From Methanobacteriota archaeon (lineage in GTDB: Archaea > Methanobacteriota > Methanobacteria > Methanobacteriales > Methanobacteriaceae), in the NCBI GenBank assembly GCA_023409695.1, contig JAEYQZ010000252.1, forward strand, positions 1 to 11,700: 11,700 bases of DNA, written 5' to 3'. Below, one piece after another: positions 1 to 6,944 of this stretch. Position numbers and translations under genes: made by a program. The notes under the pieces are model-generated. The model saw nothing but the letters and a program-made list of their open reading frames with translations, ran no database searches and was not told where the DNA came from. Position 1 is the stretch's first letter, and each line of letters begins with the position of its first letter.

Positions 1-1134
1 TTAAGCCCTTAAAAGTGCTTTATCTAAATCTTCAATTAGATCATCTGCATCTTCAAGTCCGATGGATAATCTAATTAGGTCATCACCAATTCCTGCATTT
101 TTACGGCCTTCTTCGCCCATTGAAGCATGGCTCATTGTAGCGGCATGTTCAACAAGTGAATCTGCTCCACCGAGTGATTCAGCAAGTGCAAACAGGTTAA
201 GGCCTCTTAAGAATGTACCTATGTTAGAATCGGTTTTAAAGGATACAACTCCTCCAAATCCTTTCATCTGCTTTTTAGCAATTTCATGTCCTTTATGGGA
301 TGGAAGTCCCGGATAGAAAACTTCGTTAACCTTTGGATGATCCTGTAGATATTCAGCAACAGCTATGGCATTTGAAGCATGCTTTTCCATTCTAAGGGGC
401 AGTGTTTTCAACCCTCTTAGAACAAGCCATGCATCAAAAGGTGCTTCGCCTGTTCCAAGTCCGTTTAACTGAAAATGCACGTCTTCCGCTAGTTTATCTG
501 TTGTAGTAATTATTGCACCTCCAATTACATCACAGTGCCCATTTACGTATTTTGTTGTGGAGTGCAATACAAGATCGATTCCAAATTCAATAGGCCTTAA
601 GAAATAAGGGCTTGAAAAGGTGTTATCTGTAAGTGTAAGTATGTCATGTTCTTTTGCAATTTTTGAAATCATTTCAAGATCTGTAATGTTAAGTAATGGG
701 TTTGATGGGGTTTCGGTCCATATCAATTTAGTATTTGGTTTGATGGCATCTATGATTTTTTCCTCATCATCAAGCCTTAAAAATGTAAATTCAAGCCCAA
801 ATTTAGTCATTATTTGATCGAAGAGCCTGTAAGTCCCCCCATAACAATCATCACAAACTATTACATGGTCGCCTGCTTTCAGGAGGTGTATAGCTGTTGT
901 AATTGCAGCCATCCCGCTTGCAAATGCAAATCCTGCATTACCTCCCTCAAGTGCTGCAAGTGCATCTTCTAATGCTTTTCTTGTGGGATTACTCGTTCTG
1001 GTATAATCATGTTCTTTAGGCTTCCCTAAGTCATCAAAAATGAAATTGGAAGTTTGCCATATTGGAGTAGAAATTGCGCCTGTTGCTGGACACGGTTGCC
1101 TTCCAGAATGGACTGATTTTGTGTTAAACTTCAT
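1..1134 (-). CDS. Cystathionine gamma-synthase / gamma-lyase family PLP enzyme
   Basis: A complete 377-residue gene of the Cys/Met metabolism PLP-dependent family (fold type I), which acts in the cytoplasm in transsulfuration. It either joins cysteine to an activated homoserine to give cystathionine or splits cystathionine to cysteine. Visible active-site elements are Y44-T-R46 (phosphate contacts from the partner subunit), S73-G-M, Y98, D170 in TDNT (pyridine nitrogen), S192-T-T-K195 with K195 as the PLP lysine, E319-S-L-G-G, and R355 in RLSIGLED (substrate carboxylate). Length is normal for the family. The ATG is preceded by a very strong Shine-Dalgarno AAGGAGGT (1140-1147, 5-nt spacing). 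The stop codon is the first three bases of the window, so the gene is whole; any downstream partner lies outside. E319 favours the synthase/gamma-lyase branch over beta-lyase, but sequence alone does not separate synthase from lyase. Confidence 0.93.
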   Translation of the reverse strand: MKFNTKSVHSGRQPCPATGAISTPIWQTSNFIFDDLGKPKEHDYTRTSNPTRKALEDALAALEGGNAGFAFASGMAAITTAIHLLKAGDHVIVCDDCYGGTYRLFDQIMTKFGLEFTFLRLDDEEKIIDAIKPNTKLIWTETPSNPLLNITDLEMISKIAKEHDILTLTDNTFSSPYFLRPIEFGIDLVLHSTTKYVNGHCDVIGGAIITTTDKLAEDVHFQLNGLGTGEAPFDAWLVLRGLKTLPLRMEKHASNAIAVAEYLQDHPKVNEVFYPGLPSHKGHEIAKKQMKGFGGVVSFKTDSNIGTFLRGLNLFALAESLGGADSLVEHAATMSHASMGEEGRKNAGIGDDLIRLSIGLEDADDLIEDLDKALLRA

Positions 1135-1139
1135 ATTTT

Positions 1140-1147
1140 ACCTCCTT
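1140..1147 (-). promoter_or_regulatory. Strong Shine-Dalgarno site of the transsulfuration gene
   Basis: On the minus strand this reads AAGGAGGT, an eight-base match to the archaeal anti-Shine-Dalgarno sequence, five bases before the ATG at 1134. It fixes the start of the gene and is the best ribosome-binding site in the window. Confidence 0.85.
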
Positions 1148-1187
1148 TATTTATATAATCCTGTTTGATCGTTTATTATTCATTTAT

Positions 1188-1198
1188 TTAATATATAG
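1188..1198 (-). promoter_or_regulatory. Candidate TATA box for the transsulfuration gene
   Basis: On the minus strand the sequence is CTATATATTAA. With the usual archaeal spacing of about 25 bp, transcription would start near 1165 and give a leader of about 30 nt that contains the Shine-Dalgarno site. A second TATA-like string at 1149-1158 lies too close to the start codon to leave room for that site, so it is less likely. The call rests on pattern only. Confidence 0.45.
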
Positions 1199-1240
1199 AA
1201 ACTACTGATTTTGAAAATGAGTAATTATCCTTAATTCTGG

Positions 1241-1270
1241 TAACAATTGTTATATAACGATTGTTATATA
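1241..1270. promoter_or_regulatory. Nested palindromes, possible operator upstream of the transsulfuration gene
   Basis: Thirty bases hold three overlapping perfect dyads: TAACAATTGTTA (1241-1252), GTTATATAAC (1249-1258), and TATATAAC/GTTATATA with a 4-bp spacer (1251-1258 and 1263-1270). The 11-mer ATTGTTATATA also occurs twice in direct orientation, at 1246-1256 and 1260-1270, 14 bp apart. The block lies about 45 bp upstream of the proposed TATA box, a position that fits an activator or repressor site. In AT-rich DNA some dyads arise by chance, but the stacking of three is notable. Confidence 0.35.
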
Positions 1271-1386
1271 TGCTTTTCGGTTTTTAAAATAATTGTAAAA
1301 ATCATAATCCTCTGATCAACTGCTCATATATTTCTTAGATTAGAATGGTTCTGATCATTTTTCTGGATAATTATTTAATATTGAAA

Positions 1387-2169
1387 TTAATGTATATCTG
1401 AAGAAGAAGAGGATTTGTAGATAAGTGCAGTAAATCTTGCATAGAATATCAAGATATAAGGGGCAATTATGAGCTCTGCAATCACAAAACCAAATATATT
1501 TGCGGATTCTATTATTTCTTGCAGTATCGGCCATCCAAATGCCACTAATCCTAAAATCACAATTATATATCCAATTAATAATTTTTTTAAGCCTATTTGC
1601 TTGATTTTTCTAAATATTTCGAGGAATTTAAATGCTTCTATGAATTTACCTCCCTTAAATGCCATATGGGGTATTGCCACTGTAAATAATACATCGAAAA
1701 TGAATAATAAGAATGCTAAAAGGATTATAAACATAATTATAATATTTTCAGAGAGTGACGGCAGTCCAAAGTTTATTTGGGTAAATGCAGCGTCCAGAAT
1801 CACAATGAAAATAATCAGGGGGATTATGAAATATATAATTGCTATAATTATTTCATTAATCCCATGTTTAAACATAGGTATGAAATTATTTAATTCGGGA
1901 GGGCTTTTGGTCCCAGTTAAACTTTTTTCAATGATTCTGAAAGTGTAGCCTGATTCTAAGATAGTCGTAATTCCTAATAACAAAAAACTCAACAAAATAA
2001 TAATTATTGTACCTGTAATACCTATTCTGTATCCAAAAAGCTGGTTAAAATCAAAATATCTGCTCAACAAAAAACTGCCAATTAAAATCAAAAACCCAAG
2101 TGAAAAAAGTGATTTTAAACTGGATAATGGATATTTTGCTGAATCTACTAGTATTTCATGCATTTTCAT
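1387..2169 (-). CDS. DUF4013 integral membrane protein
   Basis: A 260-residue polytopic membrane protein of unknown function. About six hydrophobic segments are visible, near residues 19-36, 50-70, 106-126, 143-167, 197-214 and 223-244. The stretch from G74-Y-T-F-R-I-I-E through T-K-S-P-P-E-L to M99-F-K-H-G is the typical DUF4013 signature after the second membrane segment; this family is common and often multi-copy in Methanobacteriales. The C-terminus ends in a run of five serines and a short polar tail. The ATG at 2169 has AGGA (2179-2182) nine bases upstream; a second ATG two codons later (2163) is possible. It is a single gene with intergenic spaces of 171 bp upstream and 252 bp downstream, so it is probably its own transcript. 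No enzymatic motif is visible and I assign no function. Confidence 0.85.
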   Translation of the reverse strand: MKMHEILVDSAKYPLSSLKSLFSLGFLILIGSFLLSRYFDFNQLFGYRIGITGTIIIILLSFLLLGITTILESGYTFRIIEKSLTGTKSPPELNNFIPMFKHGINEIIIAIIYFIIPLIIFIVILDAAFTQINFGLPSLSENIIIMFIILLAFLLFIFDVLFTVAIPHMAFKGGKFIEAFKFLEIFRKIKQIGLKKLLIGYIIVILGLVAFGWPILQEIIESANIFGFVIAELIIAPYILIFYARFTALIYKSSSSSDIH

Positions 2170-2298
2170 GATTTAACGTCCTTTAGTACACTGTATCTAA
2201 TATGGCATAACTAGGTTTATCAATATTTGGATTAATACGGTCAATTAGAATATCTGAGATAAAAAATAGTGGAATATCTATTTAAAATAAGGAAAATT

Positions 2299-2325
2299 AG
2301 AATGTTTATGTGTTAAAAACATTCT
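2299..2325 (-). terminator. Hairpin downstream of the AAA ATPase gene
   Basis: The perfect 9-bp inverted repeat AGAATGTTT (2299-2307) / AAACATTCT (2317-2325) with a 9-nt loop starts 16 bp after the ATPase stop codon. In the transcript it is followed by AAUUUUCC, a short U-rich stretch. This fits a transcript end, although the U-tract is weak and archaeal termination depends mainly on U-runs. Confidence 0.4.
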
Positions 2326-2340
2326 TTAAATTTTATTTAA

Positions 2341-3462
2341 TTAAGCGAACATATGTTTTGGCTCATTTTTTTCGTTTTTATACAAATTCAGAGCATATTC
2401 TACATGATCCCATGTTACAGAATCGGTATCTTCAGAAATTGCTTTATGGAGCGCTGTTTTTAACAACCTCTCTTTTATATCTCTCCCAGACATGCCTTTA
2501 CTCACATTTGCCAGCCTTTTAACGTCTACTTTCATTTCAACAGGCATGGTTTTTATATAGTTTTCAAGCATAGTGTGTCTCTGGTCTTTATTTGGGATTT
2601 CAAATTCTATTTCTTCTTCAAAACGGCTCCTTATTGCGAAGTCAAGCAAATGCGGATTGTTTGTCGCGCCTATGGTAACTACGCCGTAATTCTGGTCTAT
2701 TCCGTCCATTTCGGTAAGTAATGCATTTACAACCTCTGAAACATCTCCTCTGAGGGACTGGTATTTCCTATCAAGTCCAATAGCATCCATTTCATCTATA
2801 AATATGACTGAAGGAGATTCTTGGGCTGCAGTTTCAAAAAGCTCGTGTATTTGTCTTGCACCATCTCCAACGTGTTCTCCTATAAGCCTTGTAGCTTTTA
2901 TAAGGAATAATGGAACGTTAAGCTCGTTGGAAAGAGATTTTGCAAGCATTGTTTTTCCTGTTCCCGGCTGTCCATAGAAAAGGACATTTCGAGGTGCCCA
3001 TTCTTTAAATTTCTCTGGCTCTTGTATATATTTCATTATTATCTTACATTTTGTTTTGGCACGTTCCTGGCCGATTACGTCATCCATTTTAATGTTAGTT
3101 TCTATCTTTTTGATTTCTTCTTTTTCTTCATTTTCCATAAGGAATATTGAAGTGTTTTCGGTTATTTTGGAATTGTTGGGATGAGCTTTTATTATTTTAA
3201 ATGCGTAATCAGGTAATAATTTTTGATCGAAGAGAAAAGATCCTTCGCAAACTTCATAGCCTTCCCATTGCTCTCTTGCATATAGTTCGAAAAGTTCTTT
3301 GTTAACTATCTCTATTTTTGGATTTTCAACAAGATTGCATAAGAACGGATAACCAACTGACTGCAGGACAACAACTTTGGCTTCTTTTTTTGGCCCGTTT
3401 TGACTTGTCGGTACTTTTTTCTCTATTATATATGAATCAGGCGTTACATTGTTAAATTTCAC
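2341..3462 (-). CDS. AMA-type single-domain AAA ATPase (proteasome-regulator-like)
   Basis: A 373-residue AAA protein with an N-terminal substrate domain (about 1-120) and one ATPase domain (about 125-365). Motifs seen are Walker A G164-QPGTGK-T171, Walker B I220-F-I-D-E224, sensor 1 N268 in IGATNN, arginine-finger residues R278 and R280, and the C-domain G-M-S-G-R-D-I-K (323-330). The size and the one-ring layout match the AMA group (AAA of Methanogens and Archaeoglobus), hexamers of the PAN/Cdc48 clade thought to unfold proteins, possibly for the 20S proteasome. The C-terminus is Met-Phe-Ala, close to the HbYX docking tail but with Phe for Tyr. The start is GTG, supported by GGTG (3468-3471) five bases upstream and by the lack of any early in-frame ATG. 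It stands alone with its own promoter. The AMA assignment is from memory of length and architecture; the AAA call is certain. Confidence 0.92.
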   Translation of the reverse strand: MKFNNVTPDSYIIEKKVPTSQNGPKKEAKVVVLQSVGYPFLCNLVENPKIEIVNKELFELYAREQWEGYEVCEGSFLFDQKLLPDYAFKIIKAHPNNSKITENTSIFLMENEEKEEIKKIETNIKMDDVIGQERAKTKCKIIMKYIQEPEKFKEWAPRNVLFYGQPGTGKTMLAKSLSNELNVPLFLIKATRLIGEHVGDGARQIHELFETAAQESPSVIFIDEMDAIGLDRKYQSLRGDVSEVVNALLTEMDGIDQNYGVVTIGATNNPHLLDFAIRSRFEEEIEFEIPNKDQRHTMLENYIKTMPVEMKVDVKRLANVSKGMSGRDIKERLLKTALHKAISEDTDSVTWDHVEYALNLYKNEKNEPKHMFA

Positions 3463-3509
3463 TAATACACCTTCCAGCGTTAATAATAATCTTCAAAATT
3501 AATTTTTTT

Positions 3510-3520
3510 GTATATAAAAA
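3510..3520 (-). promoter_or_regulatory. TATA box of the AAA ATPase gene
   Basis: On the minus strand the sequence TTTTTATATAC is a near-ideal archaeal TATA box. Transcription would begin near 3485-3490, giving a leader of about 25 nt that includes the GGTG ribosome-binding site before the GTG start. Confidence 0.6.
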
Positions 3521-3597
3521 TTCGTAAGTTGGTTTAATTTTATACATCTTTATAGTATGGTATGTATGATTAGGAATAAAAACTTTAGCTTCAGATT

Positions 3598-3608
3598 GTA
3601 TATAAACC
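3598..3608 (-). promoter_or_regulatory. Second, distal TATA-like box upstream of the AAA ATPase
   Basis: GGTTTATATAC on the minus strand is another strong match to the archaeal TATA consensus, about 90 bp upstream of the proximal box and just after the U-tracts that close the preceding gene. If used, it would start a transcript near 3575 with a leader of about 110 nt for the ATPase. No structure or ORF is evident in that leader. Confidence 0.35.
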
Positions 3609-3617
3609 TATGGGCAT

Positions 3618-3632
3618 AAAAAATTGAAAAAA
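3618..3632 (-). terminator. U-tract terminator of the endonuclease IV-like gene
   Basis: Read on the minus strand, two runs of six T separated by CAA lie about 50-65 bp after the stop codon of the endonuclease IV-like gene. Paired U-tracts without a hairpin are the usual form of archaeal terminator. They lie between that gene and the promoters of the ATPase gene. Confidence 0.5.
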
Positions 3633-3683
3633 TAACTTTATTTTGGGTTTGGTGCAAAATTATTGGTTGACATTTGCTCTATT

Positions 3684-4523
3684 TTATCCCCTCAAAATAC
3701 TGGCGTATTCTTTTTTCATTTCCAATGCATCAATATCTAGATAAGGAGTTTCACATATTAAAGTGACATTAAATCCATTTTCTGAAATTAATTCAAGTAA
3801 TGGAGTAAGTGGAGGTCCAAAGTTCGAATCAGCGAGTATGTGATGTTTTTTCTCGCCTGCATCTGTGTATTCTATTTTTGTAAAATGACAGTGAAGCGAT
3901 TTTAAATCTAATTCATTTTCTATTTTATCAAATATCTTTGCATAATCATCTTTGGTTTTAATAATTCCTCCAGATCGTGCATGCATGTGTGCAAAGTCTA
4001 CAGTTGGGGCAAAATTGTCAAAAGACCTGCATATTTCTATCAGTTCGTCGATTGAGCCAAACTGTGACTTCTTACCCGTAGTTTCTGGTGCAAATGTGTA
4101 ATTTTTAATTCCAAGTGTTTCAATATTTTCTAAGAGTTCAGAAATAGCATCTTTACATTTTTTCATGGCTTCCTCTGGAGAATATTTTGTATAAAAGCCC
4201 ATGTGAAAAACTGTTCTGTATGAATTCATCCATTCACCTGCTTTTGCAGACTGAACTAATCTTTCAACTGATTTTTTGATTGTATCTTCTTTTTGTGAGC
4301 ATAAATTGATATAGTAAGGGCCGTGCATTGAAACCAGGATATCATTTTTGGCTGCATTTTCGCCAAGTTCAAGTGCAGACTGTTTTGAAATCCTAACTCC
4401 GTAAGTAGCTTGATACTCAAAAGCATCGAGTCCTATTTTTTTAATATAGTCGCAAACTTGTGTAGTTTTGCCTTTGTATCCTGTGGGTCTCCCTGCAGGA
4501 CCGAATCTTATGTCTTGTTTCAT
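3684..4523 (-). CDS. nfo: Endonuclease IV-like AP endonuclease family 2 protein (TIM barrel)
   Basis: A 279-residue protein with the endonuclease IV / xylose-isomerase-like TIM barrel, close in length to bacterial Nfo. Members cut DNA 5' of abasic sites using three zinc ions. Compared by eye with E. coli Nfo, most metal ligands have counterparts: H67, H107, E147, D176 with H179 (DFAH), H213 (HCHF), H227 and E258 (CETP). The Asp of the E. coli D-R-H motif, a ligand of the third zinc, appears to be K225, with a Glu one residue earlier, so the third metal site may differ. The ATG has GTGA (4528-4531) four bases upstream. The gene lies 53 bp after a spore-photolyase-like radical SAM gene, so the two probably form a DNA-repair unit. 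It could also be a TIM-barrel isomerase-like relative without nuclease activity, but the ligand pattern favours Nfo. Confidence 0.85.
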   Translation of the reverse strand: MKQDIRFGPAGRPTGYKGKTTQVCDYIKKIGLDAFEYQATYGVRISKQSALELGENAAKNDILVSMHGPYYINLCSQKEDTIKKSVERLVQSAKAGEWMNSYRTVFHMGFYTKYSPEEAMKKCKDAISELLENIETLGIKNYTFAPETTGKKSQFGSIDELIEICRSFDNFAPTVDFAHMHARSGGIIKTKDDYAKIFDKIENELDLKSLHCHFTKIEYTDAGEKKHHILADSNFGPPLTPLLELISENGFNVTLICETPYLDIDALEMKKEYASILRG

Positions 4524-4576
4524 TTAATCACTTTGCTGGTAAATATTATCTAGGTCTAATTTCTTAATTATTCAAT

Positions 4577-5536
4577 TTAAAACCTATTTTTAATCTCATA
4601 TTTTTTACATATTTTGTCTGCCCTCTCAGCAAGGTCTTTTTGATATTTTGAAGTAGGGTAAAATTTATCCCCAAATAAACGCTTTGTTTTTTCTAAAATT
4701 TCAGGAAAATTCCTTTCAATTATTTTATAATAAACGGTCTTACAATCATTAGCTTCTTCTCCAAATAAAGTAAGGCCTGCAGTTAAAATAGAATCAGCCC
4801 CGTAGTTTTTAGCGAGTACAACCATTTTCTCTATTTGTTTATCTGAATCGGACAAAAATGGCAGGACTGGCATGTAACATACTCCTACCTTAAAACCTGC
4901 ATCTTTAAACTTTTTCATGGTTTCAAGCCTTTCTTTAGGTGTCGGGGCATTGGGTTCGAATATTCTGGCCAGTTTTTCATCAGGAGTAGAAAAAGAAAAA
5001 GATATTATGGCCCCTCCTTTTAATTTAGGTTTTAAGTCAGCAGGTAAAATAGCATTTTCATTGATCTTCTTTAAAACGTCCATATCTCTTAAAACAAGAG
5101 TAGATTTGGTCAAAATACTAACGGGGAATTTAAACCTGTTTATTATCTGGAGAATAGATCTTGTTAATTTCAGTTTTTCTTCAATCTTTGGGTAAGCTTC
5201 ACTGGACGTTGCTAGAGCTATTAATCCATATTCTTTATTTTTTGCCCTTTTTTTGAGCTGTTTTACCAGGACATCTGGAGCATTTGCTTTGGCAGAGGTT
5301 TTATGGGTGATATTTCCGCCGTAGTGGCTTCCACGGATGTAACAGTAAAGACAGTTAACTGAACATCCATAATATGGATTTAATGTATAATCACTTAAAA
5401 ACCATGAATCTCTCTTTTTATGTTTATTGAGAATAGATTTAACATTAATTTTATTTATTTTTGGCTGTCCTTCAATTTTTTGTCCAGTGTTTTCTGGCTT
5501 TTTGAAATCGTAAAGATCCATAATCATTATTGTCAT
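4577..5536 (-). CDS. Radical SAM protein, spore photoproduct lyase-like (SplB/COG1533)
   Basis: A 319-residue cytoplasmic radical SAM enzyme. The N-terminal part has N53-P-Y-Y-G-C58-S-V-N-C62-L-Y-C65-Y, the CxxxCxxC cluster motif that binds the 4Fe-4S centre used to split S-adenosylmethionine. Further COG1533 hallmarks are S112-E-A-Y-P-K-I-E-E-K-L-K-L-T-R (112-126), the T143-K-S block, and R191-I-F-E-P-N-A-P-T-P-K-E-R-L with G-V-C-Y-M-P-V-L-P (218-226). The family is named for DNA photoproduct repair, but most archaeal members have no proven substrate. The start is uncertain: ATGs at 5536, 5527 and 5521 are all possible and none has a clear ribosome-binding site; a weak AAGG sits about 20 bp before the first. 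The endonuclease IV-like gene follows 53 bp downstream, which supports a repair role. Family certain, exact reaction unknown. Confidence 0.88.
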   Translation of the reverse strand: MTIMIMDLYDFKKPENTGQKIEGQPKINKINVKSILNKHKKRDSWFLSDYTLNPYYGCSVNCLYCYIRGSHYGGNITHKTSAKANAPDVLVKQLKKRAKNKEYGLIALATSSEAYPKIEEKLKLTRSILQIINRFKFPVSILTKSTLVLRDMDVLKKINENAILPADLKPKLKGGAIISFSFSTPDEKLARIFEPNAPTPKERLETMKKFKDAGFKVGVCYMPVLPFLSDSDKQIEKMVVLAKNYGADSILTAGLTLFGEEANDCKTVYYKIIERNFPEILEKTKRLFGDKFYPTSKYQKDLAERADKICKKYEIKNRF

Positions 5537-5737
5537 TTTTTGATTAAATAGATAACCTTTAAAACTTTAGCATGTTTTATACAAGTAATTATGCTCATAT
5601 AAACAGTATAAAAACCAATAATTATTTAAGTGGAGCATATGGAATCTATTTGAAATTAATACCTGTTAATTGATGATAAAAATTTAAATAATACTAAAAT
5701 ATGATTTAAAAATAGATTTTAAAGGGATATATAAATT

Positions 5738-5763
5738 AACTGGGATTAATAAGGGTCCCAGTT
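5738..5763 (-). terminator. Hairpin straddling the stop codon of the DUF362 gene
   Basis: The inverted repeat AACTGGGA (5738-5745) / TCCCAGTT (5756-5763) gives a perfect 8-bp stem whose 10-nt loop contains the stop codon TAA (5746-5748). Transcript U-tracts of five follow farther on, near 5710-5715 and 5678-5682. Together these are a plausible 3' end for the right-hand gene cluster. The hairpin could also simply stabilise the message end. Confidence 0.4.
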
Positions 5764-6873
5764 TTTGATTTCTGTATATTCTGGAAAATCTCCATATGGA
5801 TATTTATCGAATAGTTGTCCCCAGTTTGTTTTTTTGTATTCGTTTATTTTCTTTTTTCCTGTTGTGGGGTACCATAGTTTATCGTGGTAGAATTCAGACG
5901 CGAAAATAAATGTTTTAAATATTGGGGAGTTGAATAATAGATGGTGCAGCCATTTGATGTTCATGGTGCTTTTTCTTATTCTTTGATCCCACTTTACAAC
6001 TGGGCTTCTGCTGGTTTCAAATTTGAAGTTTAGATTTTTCAGATCTCCTTTATCCATTCCCACTATTTCAATCTGGTCTACATCACCAGTTCCAAGGCCT
6101 CTATCATGTGCTGTTTTGATATAATCTATCTTTAAAGGGTCGAAACCCATGATTTTGGCTGCAACAGCATCAATTGCAACCTGATCTTCGCTGGCAAGGA
6201 TAATGTTTCCGCAATATGGTTCCATGGTCCTTGGACCTGCACCGTTCCCGCAAACACCTCCGTCCATTACCGAGAAGATTCCTTTATGGATTTCTTTTTG
6301 GATTGCCAGTAGATCAACAAGGACTTCATGTATCTTTTTGTGGGCATGGTGCCTGTATTTGGGAATTAATCCGCCAAAAGCATTTTTCATGGCTCCTGTA
6401 GTTGTAGTGTGACCGTGAGTCTTCACTGTTGGGAAATGAATCACGTTAGAACCGTAAAACATTTTTGGGACTAATACTTCGCCGAATATATCATTCATTG
6501 CAAGCATTTCAGATTTAGGTTTATGAGTTTTCCATTCTACATCTGTTAACGGCTGAAAATCAATTTCTTTCTCCTTTAAAAGAGGCAACCATTTATTGTA
6601 ATATGCTCCTTTCCATGGATGAGTTACCACAGTCTGGTTCTCTACAGCCACAATATCTTTATAATCATCTTTTTTCAATGCATTCAGAACTCCTTCTAGC
6701 TGCCATGGCGGAGTTGAACATGCAGGATAGTAAAGTGTCCATGAGAGGTTGAGCTTTAAAACTGTTTTATCCTGTTTTGATAATGATTTTTCGTAATCTG
6801 TAAGGTGCATCAATTTGTAATAATCATCAATTACTGTTTCTGGGGATGTTTTAAGTAAAGCAACTTTTGACAT
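5746..6873 (-). CDS. DUF362 domain protein without ferredoxin domain
   Basis: A 375-residue soluble protein of the DUF362 family, whose function is not established. The core (about residues 40-280) shows the family blocks: K43-L-N-L-S-W, H149-F-P-T-V-K-T-H-G-H, the G163-A-M-K-N-A-F-G-G stretch, M206-D-G-G-V-C-G-N-G-A-G-P, and A230-S-E-D-Q-V-A-I-D-A-V-A with the N-terminal part of D258-x-x-G-L-G (numbering from the GTG at 6882). Many DUF362 proteins carry a 4Fe-4S ferredoxin domain, but no CxxCxxC cluster is present; cysteines are few (C55, C211, C224). Instead the last 90 residues are rich in Trp, Tyr, Phe and Lys. I chose the ATG at 6873 because GTGA, which includes the possible GTG start at 6882, forms a ribosome-binding site five bases before it. 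It ends the right-hand cluster, about 70 bp after a glycosyltransferase gene. Its role there is unknown. Confidence 0.8.
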   Translation of the reverse strand: MSKVALLKTSPETVIDDYYKLMHLTDYEKSLSKQDKTVLKLNLSWTLYYPACSTPPWQLEGVLNALKKDDYKDIVAVENQTVVTHPWKGAYYNKWLPLLKEKEIDFQPLTDVEWKTHKPKSEMLAMNDIFGEVLVPKMFYGSNVIHFPTVKTHGHTTTTGAMKNAFGGLIPKYRHHAHKKIHEVLVDLLAIQKEIHKGIFSVMDGGVCGNGAGPRTMEPYCGNIILASEDQVAIDAVAAKIMGFDPLKIDYIKTAHDRGLGTGDVDQIEIVGMDKGDLKNLNFKFETSRSPVVKWDQRIRKSTMNIKWLHHLLFNSPIFKTFIFASEFYHDKLWYPTTGKKKINEYKKTNWGQLFDKYPYGDFPEYTEIKNWDPY

Positions 6874-6944
6874 GTTATTCACTTCAGTTTTTATTATCTA
6901 TATCTTTTTTCCCAATTGTATACCAATTATAATTTTAAATTAAA

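Noticed and set aside
62..316. Plus-strand open frame of 84 codons opposite the transsulfuration gene
   Set aside because: It lies wholly inside a strongly conserved minus-strand gene, has no ribosome-binding site or recognisable motif, and is an antisense shadow.
1469..1948. Plus-strand open frame of 159 codons opposite the DUF4013 gene
   Set aside because: The minus strand encodes a clear membrane protein with family signature. The antisense product has Asn/Ile-rich composition, as expected from reading hydrophobic codons backwards.
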